A DNA stretch of 64,000 bases, from positions 1,922,001 through 1,986,000 of the forward strand of contig NZ_AP023054.1 in assembly GCF_019703835.1 (NCBI RefSeq), given 5' to 3'. The translations under genes and the position numbers were made by a program. Below, piece after piece: positions 57,220 to 64,000 of this stretch. Source of the stretch: Thaumasiovibrio subtropicus (GTDB lineage Bacteria > Pseudomonadota > Gammaproteobacteria > Enterobacterales > Vibrionaceae). The stretch's first letter is position 1. Each line of letters begins with the position of its first letter. Under the pieces are notes generated by a model, which was not told where the DNA came from, did no database searches, and saw only the letters and a program-made list of their open reading frames with translations.

Positions 57220-57708
57220 AACACTTTCCTCGATCGTTTTTGGTCAAATCCCGTTTCACGTTGTTATTTAATGCAAGCCGCACTCAACTTCTGCTCTTCT
57301 CGCTTTCGCTAGCTTCGACAACGACAACCGTACTTATCATCACCAACGCAAATAACAAATTTCATGCATATAAACATAGTGCATACATTACAAGACTCTA
57401 CTGAATCAGTCAGTGAATGCCCATTAAGTTGACCAGTGTCATTAAAAATCATAACGCAGATGCGCTGGCACGGTTAGAGAATGCATATTTAAGCATCTGA
57501 ATTACATGTAAATGACATGAGCGTCGCCGAACTGTTCTGGACTCAATATTTCAAAAATATTACAACCCAATGCTGACTTGAATTTTTCAACGAAGTCAGT
57601 GTCACACTTTTCGTTTTGTCATTGACACATAATTTGCATCGCAAAGAATATCTGCTTGTTTCCTCTCTGGCACACATAACGTGACCAACAAACCAAGAGG
57701 ATTCAAAA
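57220..57708. promoter_or_regulatory. Divergent promoter region, collar genes and protease
   Basis: 489 bp. The left half (to about 57440) is the duplicated collar upstream region. The right half precedes the protease and contains TTGACA at 57622-57627 with a poor -10 about 17-18 bp later (AGAATAT), a low-confidence promoter. No gene is seen. Confidence 0.4.
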
Positions 57709-59262
57709 GTGGATAAATTATTTAAAATCGCCACGGTCGGCACCGCGCTATTGACGAGCTTTTCTTATGCAGAACTTCATACTGCGCAGCAAAACATTGC
57801 TCCACGCATCGTTGGAGGCCAACCTGCCAATCCCGCTGATTGGACCTTCTTTACCCAGATAGTTCGTAGCAACAGTAATCGCTCGTACTGTGGCGCAAGT
57901 TATATCGGTAATGGTTATGTGTTGACAGCTGCCCACTGTGTCGACGGTGATGCGCCGTCACAGATAGCAGTCAAAATTGGCGGTAGTATCTACAACGGCA
58001 ACGACGGTATTCGTGCAAACGTCAGCCAGATGTACATCCACCCTCAATACAACGCGACAACCTACCGGAATGACATTGCCCTGCTGAAGCTAAGCCAAAT
58101 ACCCACAGGCGCAATCGCTGTGGAGATCGCCAATATCGGCGTTAGCCAGTATGCCGCGATAGGCGATTGGCTAACTGTTGCCGGTTTAGGCCGCACCTCT
58201 GAAGGGGGCGTCTCGCCAAGTGTATTACAGGAGGTCGATGTCCCCCTCGTTTCCGATTCTGTCTGTCGCCAATCTGGGGGGAATTACGCGACGGTGGGAG
58301 ATGTTTCTTTCTGTGCAGGCACAACGCAAGGCGGTATCGATTCCTGCCAAGGGGACAGTGGAGGCCCCATTGTGATCAACCAAGGTGGCACAATTACGCA
58401 ACTAGGTATTGTGAGTTGGGGAATTGGGTGCGCGAGACCAGAAAAATATGGCGTCTATAGCGACATTGCGGCATTACGACCCTTTATCGATGACATCATA
58501 GGCAATCAACCACCGACGCAGAACGTGTCCGTTGGCTATACGCCGCACCAATCCCTTAGTAGTTTTCATGTTGGTGAAGTGAAATCACATACCTTCACGA
58601 TTACCAACAATGGCCAACAGAGTTTTACTGTCGACCGTGCCACTGTCTCGCATAGCGGTGTTGCAACAGTGCCTGTCGTCTCTCAAAATACTTGCGCACT
58701 CACGACACTCTCTGCGCAACAGGCTTGCCAAGTCGTTGTTGAGTTCACGGCTCATTCCCCAGGCAGTGCGGAAGTTCTGCTAACGTTTGACATTGATAAG
58801 ACAGCGACGCTTTATCAAGCTCGTGCTGTTGTCAACGTCACCAATTCGACTCAACCTCCCGTTGGAGATTGTGGCGCTGAATGGCAAGCATCAGCAATCT
58901 ACAATAGTGGCGACAAGGTAGTATGGGCAAACCAAATATGGCAAGCACAGTGGTGGACCCAAGGGGATAACCCAAGTGAGTCAGGCCCGTGGGGAGTATG
59001 GCAAGCAACCAGTAATGCTGACTGTTCAAGCACTCAACCGCCGACAGAGCCACCAGTCACTGAACCTCCAACAACGGAACCGACACCACCAAGCGTTGCT
59101 ACCCCCTACCAAGCAGGTTTTAACTATAGTGCGGGTGATATTGTTAGCCATCACGGCGCAACATATGAATGTCAGCCATGGCCCAACAGTCTTTGGTGCA
59201 GCAACAGTGCGTATGAGCCCGGCATTGGCAGTAGTTGGCAACAAGCTTGGAAACTATACTAA
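57709..59262 (+). CDS. Secreted trypsin-like serine protease with two CBM5/12-like chitin-binding modules
   Basis: 517 residues from a GTG with AAGAGGA upstream. A signal peptide (KIATVGTALLTSFSYA) and short propeptide precede the trypsin activation site RIVGGQPANP. The catalytic triad is complete: His in LTAAHC, Asp in RNDIALL and Ser in GDSGGP, with DSCQGDSGG giving an S1 Asp, so trypsin-like Arg/Lys specificity is expected. An Ig/HYDIN-like linker domain (about 265-375) is followed by two modules with Trp-rich CBM5/12 patterns: WQASAIYNSGDKVVWANQIW and YQAGFNYSAGDIVSHHGATY. A Pro/Thr linker joins them (TEPPVTEPPTTEPTPP). It resembles the Vibrio VesA/B/C family, which are type II secretion substrates, but ends in a binding module and has no GlyGly-CTERM. 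It probably acts on chitin-associated protein. Confidence 0.92.
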   Translation: MDKLFKIATVGTALLTSFSYAELHTAQQNIAPRIVGGQPANPADWTFFTQIVRSNSNRSYCGASYIGNGYVLTAAHCVDGDAPSQIAVKIGGSIYNGNDGIRANVSQMYIHPQYNATTYRNDIALLKLSQIPTGAIAVEIANIGVSQYAAIGDWLTVAGLGRTSEGGVSPSVLQEVDVPLVSDSVCRQSGGNYATVGDVSFCAGTTQGGIDSCQGDSGGPIVINQGGTITQLGIVSWGIGCARPEKYGVYSDIAALRPFIDDIIGNQPPTQNVSVGYTPHQSLSSFHVGEVKSHTFTITNNGQQSFTVDRATVSHSGVATVPVVSQNTCALTTLSAQQACQVVVEFTAHSPGSAEVLLTFDIDKTATLYQARAVVNVTNSTQPPVGDCGAEWQASAIYNSGDKVVWANQIWQAQWWTQGDNPSESGPWGVWQATSNADCSSTQPPTEPPVTEPPTTEPTPPSVATPYQAGFNYSAGDIVSHHGATYECQPWPNSLWCSNSAYEPGIGSSWQQAWKLY

Positions 59263-59267
59263 TGAAA

Positions 59268-59301
59268 AAGCGCCTCACTGGGAGGCGCTTGATAACGTTT
59301 T
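59268..59301 (+). terminator. Rho-independent terminator of protease gene
   Basis: A perfect 9-bp stem AAGCGCCTC / GAGGCGCTT with a 5-base loop is followed by GATAACGTTTTT, starting 6 bp after the stop codon. Confidence 0.85.
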
Positions 59302-59324
59302 TAACTCAATGGGGCTTTATCACA

Positions 59325-59813
59325 TTACTCAAAGACAACAGTATAAATGGTAATATTTGCGCCACCACTATATTGACCAATTAGCTCACCATCAGCATAG
59401 AGTTCTGCAATACATCCCGAAATCTTTTTATCATCGACTGGTCGCTGTAACGAAAACTTTAAATGTAGATTCTTGTTCTCAGGCGCTACCATATCTAATA
59501 GTAAGCCACAATTACTGGTAAAACCCGCCCCACCTTGATGAACGCCAATAACATAGTCCAACTCTGTATTAGCAGGGATCACAAATGCCTGATTAGGCTC
59601 TTCAGCTTTAATCGCATGGTCGCCCCCCCAACTCTCATCTTTCTTGTTGATCTTGAAAACAACATACTCGTTGTTGAGAATGCTCTGTTTTTCGTTGAAG
59701 TTAACAACACTGACCGACAGGTTTGCGACTGGGCCAGACGTTGGCGCCGTGATTTTTTGGGCACAGGCCGTTAGCGCTAACGAAAAAAGAAGCGTGAATA
59801 GAACCTTCATCAT
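59325..59813 (-). CDS. Small unknown lipoprotein
   Basis: About 162 residues. The lipoprotein signal MMKVLFTLLFSLALTAC puts the lipobox Cys at residue 17, followed by AQK. The mature part is beta-rich and starts KITAPTSGPVANLSVSVVNF, with two further cysteines (SNCGLLL, SGCIAEL) that could pair. No family recognised. Either of two consecutive ATGs may be used. It is convergent with the protease. Confidence 0.7.
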   Translation of the reverse strand: MMKVLFTLLFSLALTACAQKITAPTSGPVANLSVSVVNFNEKQSILNNEYVVFKINKKDESWGGDHAIKAEEPNQAFVIPANTELDYVIGVHQGGAGFTSNCGLLLDMVAPENKNLHLKFSLQRPVDDKKISGCIAELYADGELIGQYSGGANITIYTVVFE

Positions 59814-60103
59814 TAAATACCAATTACATTAATCTGAGTTATGAAAGGTACTTTATTTATCAGAAGGAAATTAATTCACAAACCATAAACTCAATTTTTA
59901 ACGAGTCATCTCGCATAAAAATTCTTATTACCAAGCGTCTCATTTATTTCTAAACGCAAAAAATTCGTTTTAGCCTTTGCTACAACTAAAAGATATAAAT
60001 ATTTATAAATTACCTTTTACATTCACAAATAACCATAAATGGATAGCATTTCAGATATTTACACGGCCAACTTCCATCCATACAAAAATATACTCAAGTT
60101 ACC
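59814..60103. other. AT-rich intergenic region with partial terminal-repeat match
   Basis: 290 bp without a convincing gene. Near the right end (about 60087-60110) ATATACTCAAGTTACCTCAAG resembles the terminal repeat of the element at 62370-62637, a likely solo remnant. Confidence 0.5.
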
Positions 60104-60712
60104 TCAAGATACTACTTTACTGGGCTGTTCGGCGACATCGATCCCATGCCAAACGAGTTGAAAAAGTAACCGCGTCTGCCGTGCTAGCTCATCAGTAGAA
60201 GTGATAGAAAACTTAATCCCCGTTATACCATGTAACAACAGCACGGCAATTTCATCGAGAGAGGTTGTTAAACTTGAAACATCGATTTGGCCCTGCTGTT
60301 CAGCCCGAGTCAACGTCGCAACAATTTTCGCTTGTAAGTATTCCCGCCCTTCTTGCATGCGTTCTGGCGTTAACTGTTGTGCCAACTCGATCAATTCGAT
60401 GCCGCGTGCTGTTTTTAACACAGGCTCAAAAAGCGTGATTTCGTAGGCTAGCACCGCTTCCGTCAGCACCTCCAACATATTATCACTCGCGACATCCCAT
60501 TTCGGTGCTGCTGCTTCGCTCGCACGCTGAAACATTTTCTCCACTAGCCCAACAAACATCTTTTCCTTGTTCGCATAGTACTGATACAGCGCAGGTCGTG
60601 ACATCCCCGCCTGCTCAGCAATATCTTGCATCGATGTTTTTTTATAACCATATCGCCCAAACGCGATTAACGCAGCCTCGGCAATCCTGTCTTTTTTCGA
60701 TTCTATTTGCAT
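60104..60712 (-). CDS. TetR-family transcriptional regulator
   Basis: 202 residues. The N-terminal TetR HTH is AALIAFGRYGYKKTSMQDIA followed by EQAGMSRPALYQYYANKEKM. The helical ligand-binding domain is unassigned. It is divergent from the SDR gene at 60820, with a perfect palindrome between them, so it most likely represses that operon and itself. Confidence 0.93.
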   Translation of the reverse strand: MQIESKKDRIAEAALIAFGRYGYKKTSMQDIAEQAGMSRPALYQYYANKEKMFVGLVEKMFQRASEAAAPKWDVASDNMLEVLTEAVLAYEITLFEPVLKTARGIELIELAQQLTPERMQEGREYLQAKIVATLTRAEQQGQIDVSSLTTSLDEIAVLLLHGITGIKFSITSTDELARQTRLLFQLVWHGIDVAEQPSKVVS

Positions 60713-60772
60713 AGCAAACCATTCATGTAAGTGATGACTCGTATGAAAACTATCTTGACATAAATTACAAAG

Positions 60773-60789
60773 AATGTCAGCCTGACATT
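60773..60789. promoter_or_regulatory. Probable TetR operator palindrome
   Basis: AATGTCAG-C-CTGACATT is a perfect inverted repeat with 8-bp arms. A third exact half-site AATGTCAG lies at 60800-60807, and a near half-site (TTGACAT, overlapping a TTGACA -35-like box) is at 60755. The location between the divergent regulator and the SDR operon fits autoregulated TetR control. Confidence 0.75.
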
Positions 60790-60819
60790 ATTAACACCAA
60801 ATGTCAGAATGAGGTATTT

Positions 60820-61863
60820 ATGGAAAGCGTTAATCAACATAATCCCACAGCAACCCCTGCCACTGTGGTCGTTACAGGCATTACGGGCTTTTTAGGAAGT
60901 CATATTGCGGTTCAATTACTCAATCAAGGCTATATCGTTAAAGGCACATTACGTGGTGAGAAAAGAAAAGCTCAAATAATCAATACACTACGAGAATCCT
61001 GCGGCGAACTGGTCGCTAACCTGTCTCTCCATCAGGCAGATTTAATGGATGATCAAGGCTGGGATAGTGTCATGGAGAAGACAGATTTTGTTATTCATGC
61101 TGCTTCGCCTTTTTTGGCACATGTCCCTAAGAACGAAAACGACCTCATTGCACCAGCCGTCGATGGGACACTACGAGTGCTTAACGCGGCAAAGTCACAG
61201 AATGTAAAACGTGTGGTGCTGACATCTTCCATAGCGGCAGTTGTGCACAACAGTGACAGCGCCCCCTACAACGAATCGCATTGGACGTCTGAACACGCCA
61301 GCACTATCACGCCTTATTACAAGTCAAAAACTCGAGCTGAAAAAGCGGCATGGCAATTTGCTGAACAACATGACCTACCACTATCAGTGATTAATCCCGG
61401 CGTGATTCTTGGGCCAGTGCTCGGGAAAGATTATGGCACGTCTGCCGAGCTGATCGTTAAGCTGTTGAAAGGCGATTTTCCCGGCATGCCTCGAATAGGT
61501 TTCCCCGTATGCGATGTAAGAGATGTCGCTGCCATGCACATTCAAGCGATGACCTCTCCTCAGGCTGTTGGCGAACGTTTCATCACTGCCTCAGAGTTTA
61601 TGTGGACAGGTGACATTGCCGAAGTACTTCGTAACCAATACCCCAGTTACCGTAAAAATCTGCCTACGCGGCAATTACCAAACTGGCTAGTGAAAATGGT
61701 TGCTCTATTTGATCCCGCCCTAAAAACAGTGGTCAAAGAGTTGGGATTAGAACTGCGCGTCGATAGCAACAAAGCGAAAACCATACTTGGCTACAAACCA
61801 ACACCCAATCACGCCGCGATTATCGCGACGGCGGACAGCTTGCTACAGCAAAAGGTGGTTTAA
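60820..61863 (+). CDS. Extended SDR NAD(P)-dependent reductase, dihydroflavonol-reductase-like
   Basis: 347 residues. The Rossmann motif is VVVTGITGFLGSHIAVQLL, the NADP-favouring Arg is in KGTLRGEKR, and the catalytic Ser is in VVLTSSIAAVV. The Tyr-Lys pair is in TPYYKSKTRAEKAAW, and INPGVILGPVLG is the family's substrate loop. These match the DFR/cinnamoyl-CoA-reductase-like aldehyde or ketone reductases. Substrate unknown. GAGG precedes the ATG. It forms an operon with the membrane protein 2 bp downstream and is likely controlled by the divergent TetR protein. Confidence 0.88.
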   Translation: MESVNQHNPTATPATVVVTGITGFLGSHIAVQLLNQGYIVKGTLRGEKRKAQIINTLRESCGELVANLSLHQADLMDDQGWDSVMEKTDFVIHAASPFLAHVPKNENDLIAPAVDGTLRVLNAAKSQNVKRVVLTSSIAAVVHNSDSAPYNESHWTSEHASTITPYYKSKTRAEKAAWQFAEQHDLPLSVINPGVILGPVLGKDYGTSAELIVKLLKGDFPGMPRIGFPVCDVRDVAAMHIQAMTSPQAVGERFITASEFMWTGDIAEVLRNQYPSYRKNLPTRQLPNWLVKMVALFDPALKTVVKELGLELRVDSNKAKTILGYKPTPNHAAIIATADSLLQQKVV

Positions 61864-61865
61864 GT

Positions 61866-62294
61866 ATGTCAGTCTCTACAGTTCGTAATCGCATTAGCCT
61901 AACGCTTTACTCGCTTTGTGCCCTGGCACTGACTGGCGCTGGGCTACGCTATCTATTTGCCACAGAGATTATGCCCTATCACCTAGATGCTATGGCACTG
62001 ACTTGGCAAGACTTGTCACCCGGTATGCAAGTCATGACGTTGAACTTTATGAAATCGGCGGGGGTTGGTATGTTCACATCAGGTGTCACCGTCTCACTCA
62101 TGATCGTGTTCGCGATAAGGAAAGGCTTAGCGACCTATGCATCCACTATGACGGTGGCCATCATGCTTCAGACTGGACTTGTTGGCTATTTTGCCTATCA
62201 AGTCGACAAACTCACCCCGGCCAATCCTCCTTTCGCGGCACTGTTTAGCGTTGCAGGCCTTGCGGTTATCGCTTATTACAGTGTCACACGTTAA
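61866..62294 (+). CDS. Small four-helix membrane protein
   Basis: 142 residues with four predicted membrane helices (SLTLYSLCALALTGAGLRYL, SAGVGMFTSGVTVSLMIVFA, MTVAIMLQTGLVGYFAY, FAALFSVAGLAVIAYYSV). It begins 2 bp after the SDR stop, so it is cotranscribed. No family recognised. Just downstream, CCCTCA/TGAGGG at 62310-62335 forms a weak hairpin. Confidence 0.75.
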   Translation: MSVSTVRNRISLTLYSLCALALTGAGLRYLFATEIMPYHLDAMALTWQDLSPGMQVMTLNFMKSAGVGMFTSGVTVSLMIVFAIRKGLATYASTMTVAIMLQTGLVGYFAYQVDKLTPANPPFAALFSVAGLAVIAYYSVTR

Positions 62295-62369
62295 GGAGTC
62301 GCGTCATTCCCCTCATCTGATTTTAACGGTGAGGGTCAACCATTCCTCTGAAATATTTATCCTTTTCAC

Positions 62370-62637
62370 TATATACTCAAACCACCTCAAGATGCTTGTT
62401 CAGCGAGAGTTTCTAGGCTTGTCAACAAGACACTGTTTTGAAGATCTAGTGGACTAAATCAAAAAACAGTAACGACGGTGGCGAGCCTAGAAAACTCGCC
62501 CTTCGGGAAGCAACTAGCGCCCCGATTTCTGCGTTAAAGGTGTTTGAAAGGGAAAGCCATTCCTTCACACCTTTGCCTTGAACTCGACGCGCTAGGCCGC
62601 TTCTGAATCCTGCATCTTGAGGTGGTTTGAGTATATA
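62370..62637. mobile_element. MITE-like element with 26-bp terminal inverted repeats
   Basis: The ends 62370-62395 and 62612-62637 are perfect 26-bp inverted repeats (TATATACTCAAACCACCTCA then AGATGC, and its complement). The 268-bp interior carries no plausible gene; an open frame on the minus strand runs through it but has no ribosome site. From memory, repeats with ctcaa-cca-cctcaagatgc ends are scattered in Vibrio-group genomes. The TA at each end could be part of a target duplication. Partial matches to the end sequence occur near 31290, 32100 and 60090. Confidence 0.8.
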
Positions 62638-62806
62638 AACGCAACGCTGCAACACAGCAAAAGAAAAGACATACACCATAATGAACGCCGTACAATTTAC
62701 ATTTCTCTGACACAGCCTACGCATGAAAAAAACAGAATAGCGCCCAGACAAACTTTGAAGATAACCAAAGTTAATTCAGATGGTTAAGTTTTACACTGAG
62801 GCACCA

Positions 62807-63217
62807 ATGAAAAAGCTACTTACGTTAATCACACTTCTCTTCTGCTTCTCACAACCCGCACTTGCCGCCAAGTGGGACACGCTGACAGAACGCACAGTAA
62901 CCTACAAAGCCGATACCGATCGCGTGCTGATCAACCCTTACAAACGTGACCTACAACAGGTACGTCTCAAGTCTAAGCAAGGCATGATCAACATGGATTC
63001 TATCACCCTACATTTTCGTGATGGCAGCAAGATCGTTGAAGACAACTTAGGCACTCTTTTTCGAGGCCAAACAAGTCGCTCAATTAACGTCCCTCGCCGC
63101 CAAGCTAGAAACCTTGTTATGATCACTTTTAAGTACAAAGCTATCGGCAATAGAAAAACGGACAACATTGGTTTGACAAATCGAGGCATCGTTGAAATCC
63201 AAGGTAAACGACGTTAG
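62807..63217 (+). CDS. Small basic exported protein, DUF2541-like
   Basis: 136 residues from the ATG at 62807, giving signal peptide MKKLLTLITLLFCFSQPALA; the frame is open to 62780 but that start would spoil the signal. The mature protein is beta-rich and basic (KRDLQQVRLKSKQGMINMDS, LFRGQTSRSINVPRRQARN, IGNRKTDNIGLTNRGIVEIQ). This layout resembles the DUF2541/YaaI-type exported proteins: a strand with VRLK..G, a polar loop, then Ser/Arg and a final strand. Role unknown. Confidence 0.7.
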   Translation: MKKLLTLITLLFCFSQPALAAKWDTLTERTVTYKADTDRVLINPYKRDLQQVRLKSKQGMINMDSITLHFRDGSKIVEDNLGTLFRGQTSRSINVPRRQARNLVMITFKYKAIGNRKTDNIGLTNRGIVEIQGKRR

Positions 63218-63246
63218 CCAGCCATGAAGTCTTTGCAGAAACAAAT

Positions 63247-63265
63247 GATAATGATTACCATTAGC
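63247..63265 (+). promoter_or_regulatory. Probable Fur box
   Basis: GATAATGATTACCATTAGC matches 15 of 19 positions of the Fur consensus GATAATGATAATCATTATC. It lies 51 bp before the start of the next gene, a position suited to repression under iron-replete conditions. Confidence 0.7.
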
Positions 63266-63316
63266 AGCGTGTTAAACGTTCGGTATTAATCTGAAAACTA
63301 TTCTGTGGAGACTAAC

Positions 63317-63871
63317 ATGGACGATTCAAGCATACTTACACACCTCACCCCTGAAAGTGACTGGGCCGAGCCCACTTTTTTTCTCTATGAAGGTAACGAT
63401 AAACTCGCGTTAAATCTTGCCAGTGCGATTCAATACAGTGGGATTGGCAGTGTTGGCGGCTTAGTGCTTGGCTTTCGCCTCGTGCAATATGCCGTCAAAA
63501 TTGCGGCTGGCAACGAGCCTCTTCAGCGAAACGGGATCAGCATTTATACCGCATTTCCCGGACGAGGAACCCAAGATGCTTTCGAGTACACATGCCGCGC
63601 ACTGAGAGACAAGCGCTACTGCTGTGATACCACGCTACACCATCCGGCAGCACAAACGGGGCAAAGGGGTCAGTTTCTCTTTACGTTACGCGTTAACGAG
63701 CAAAGTATGGTTTTAACACCTGCTGATGGCCTTCCTACCCGCGAGTACTTTGACGCCGATCGTCAATCCAGTCAGAGTGATGCCGCTGCTCTACGTTGGC
63801 GAGAAGAAAAGATAGCGTTTGCAAATACATTGCTAAGTCTGCCACCAGAGCAGTGCCTGAGGGTACTTTAA
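63317..63871 (+). CDS. Unknown cytoplasmic protein, probably iron-regulated
   Basis: 184 residues from the ATG at 63317, which has GGAG 9 bp upstream; a GTG at 63305 is less likely. There is no signal peptide. SGIGSVGGLVLGFRLVQYAV is an amphipathic to hydrophobic stretch but probably not a membrane helix. CRALRDKRYCCDTTLHH contributes a Cys/His cluster that could bind metal. I do not recognise the family. The Fur box upstream suggests iron-dependent expression, which is the main clue to function. Confidence 0.75.
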   Translation: MDDSSILTHLTPESDWAEPTFFLYEGNDKLALNLASAIQYSGIGSVGGLVLGFRLVQYAVKIAAGNEPLQRNGISIYTAFPGRGTQDAFEYTCRALRDKRYCCDTTLHHPAAQTGQRGQFLFTLRVNEQSMVLTPADGLPTREYFDADRQSSQSDAAALRWREEKIAFANTLLSLPPEQCLRVL

Positions 63872-63881
63872 CAAAAGAGAT

Positions 63882-63906
63882 AAAAAAGCCAGCGAATATC
63901 GCTGGC
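63882..63906 (-). terminator. Rho-independent terminator of the right-edge gene
   Basis: An 8-bp stem GCCAGCGA / TCGCTGGC with a 3-base loop, followed on the minus strand by TTTTTTA, lies 24 bp beyond the stop of the minus-strand gene. It may also serve the convergent plus-strand gene. Confidence 0.85.
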
Positions 63907-63929
63907 TATGTACTCAAACTCGACGCAAC

Positions 63930-64000
63930 TTAGTCGTCAAAGTCCATAAAGTCTTCGTCATCATCCTCGACAACAGGACGCTTCGCTTCGTTTGCTGCTT
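63930..64000 (-). CDS. C-terminal end of a gene entering from the right edge
   Basis: The minus strand reads AANEAKRPVVEDDDEDFMDF, then DD and a TAA stop. Only 22 residues are visible. The strongly acidic tail is notable but not enough to name the protein. The frame is supported by the terminator just downstream. Confidence 0.7.
   Translation of the reverse strand, partial: AANEAKRPVVEDDDEDFMDFDD

Larger units (their letters stand above)
55266..57440 (-). repeat. Tandem duplication of tail-collar gene with upstream region
   Basis: Copy A (hairpin, gene and flank, about 55266-56250) and copy B (about 56468-57440) match closely. The duplication includes not only the coding part but more than 200 bp upstream (56031-56250 versus 57232-57440, sharing CAAATCCCGTTTCACGTTG and the ATGCATATAAACATAGTGCA element). 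Each gene therefore keeps its own promoter region. Confidence 0.88.

Noticed and set aside
62446..62751. 101-codon minus-strand frame
   Set aside because: It lies mostly inside the 268-bp inverted-repeat element, has no ribosome site and no family resemblance.

Overview
The window looks like chromosomal DNA of a marine gammaproteobacterium, most likely a member of the Vibrionaceae (Vibrio, Photobacterium, Grimontia or Enterovibrio). The evidence is moderate GC with gammaproteobacterial ribosome-binding sites, a secreted BsrV-type broad-specificity racemase, a trypsin-like protease with chitin-binding modules, a GlyGly-CTERM-like tail, and a MITE-like repeat of a type I remember from vibrios. 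No genus can be fixed from the sequence alone. There are no rRNA, tRNA or CRISPR features.

Region 1 (1-25 kb) is an adhesin-secretion locus. A giant cadherin-like repeat protein runs off the left edge on the minus strand. It holds at least 4181 codons, including twelve 861-bp repeat units in exact register. Diverging from it is a tightly overlapping plus-strand operon: stand-alone HPt phosphotransfer protein, HlyD-type adaptor, membrane-bound degenerate histidine kinase with two receiver domains, TolC-type outer-membrane channel, and two different degenerate ABC half-transporters. A full hybrid histidine kinase without its own HPt follows 85 bp later, then a small HTH-like protein. Type I secretion parts and a complete-looking phosphorelay are interleaved in one transcription unit. 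This is the best candidate for an undescribed system: a two-component-gated type I secretion machine dedicated to one adhesin.

Region 2 (25-37.5 kb) holds ordinary accessory genes: a lipoprotein, a TPR protein, small unknowns, a methyltransferase/membrane-protein pair in a decayed tandem duplication, a divergent LysR/NmrA pair, a methyl-accepting chemotaxis protein and the periplasmic racemase.

Region 3 (37.7-57.2 kb) carries a second giant gene of about 5835 residues on the minus strand. It is Sec-exported and has a DUF4347 domain, dozens of Ig-like and cadherin-like repeats and a choice-of-anchor-U-like domain. It ends in a GlyGly-CTERM-like tripartite tail that is not terminal: the same frame runs on into a signal peptide and an outer-membrane beta-barrel. 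Two tandemly duplicated, exported phage-tail-collar-fold proteins lie directly upstream on the same strand.

Region 4 (57.7-64 kb) has a secreted trypsin-like protease with two carbohydrate-binding modules, a small lipoprotein, a TetR regulator with a palindromic operator next to an SDR/membrane-protein operon, a 268-bp MITE-like element, a DUF2541-like exported protein, a Fur-box-preceded unknown gene, and the acidic C-terminal end of a gene entering from the right edge.
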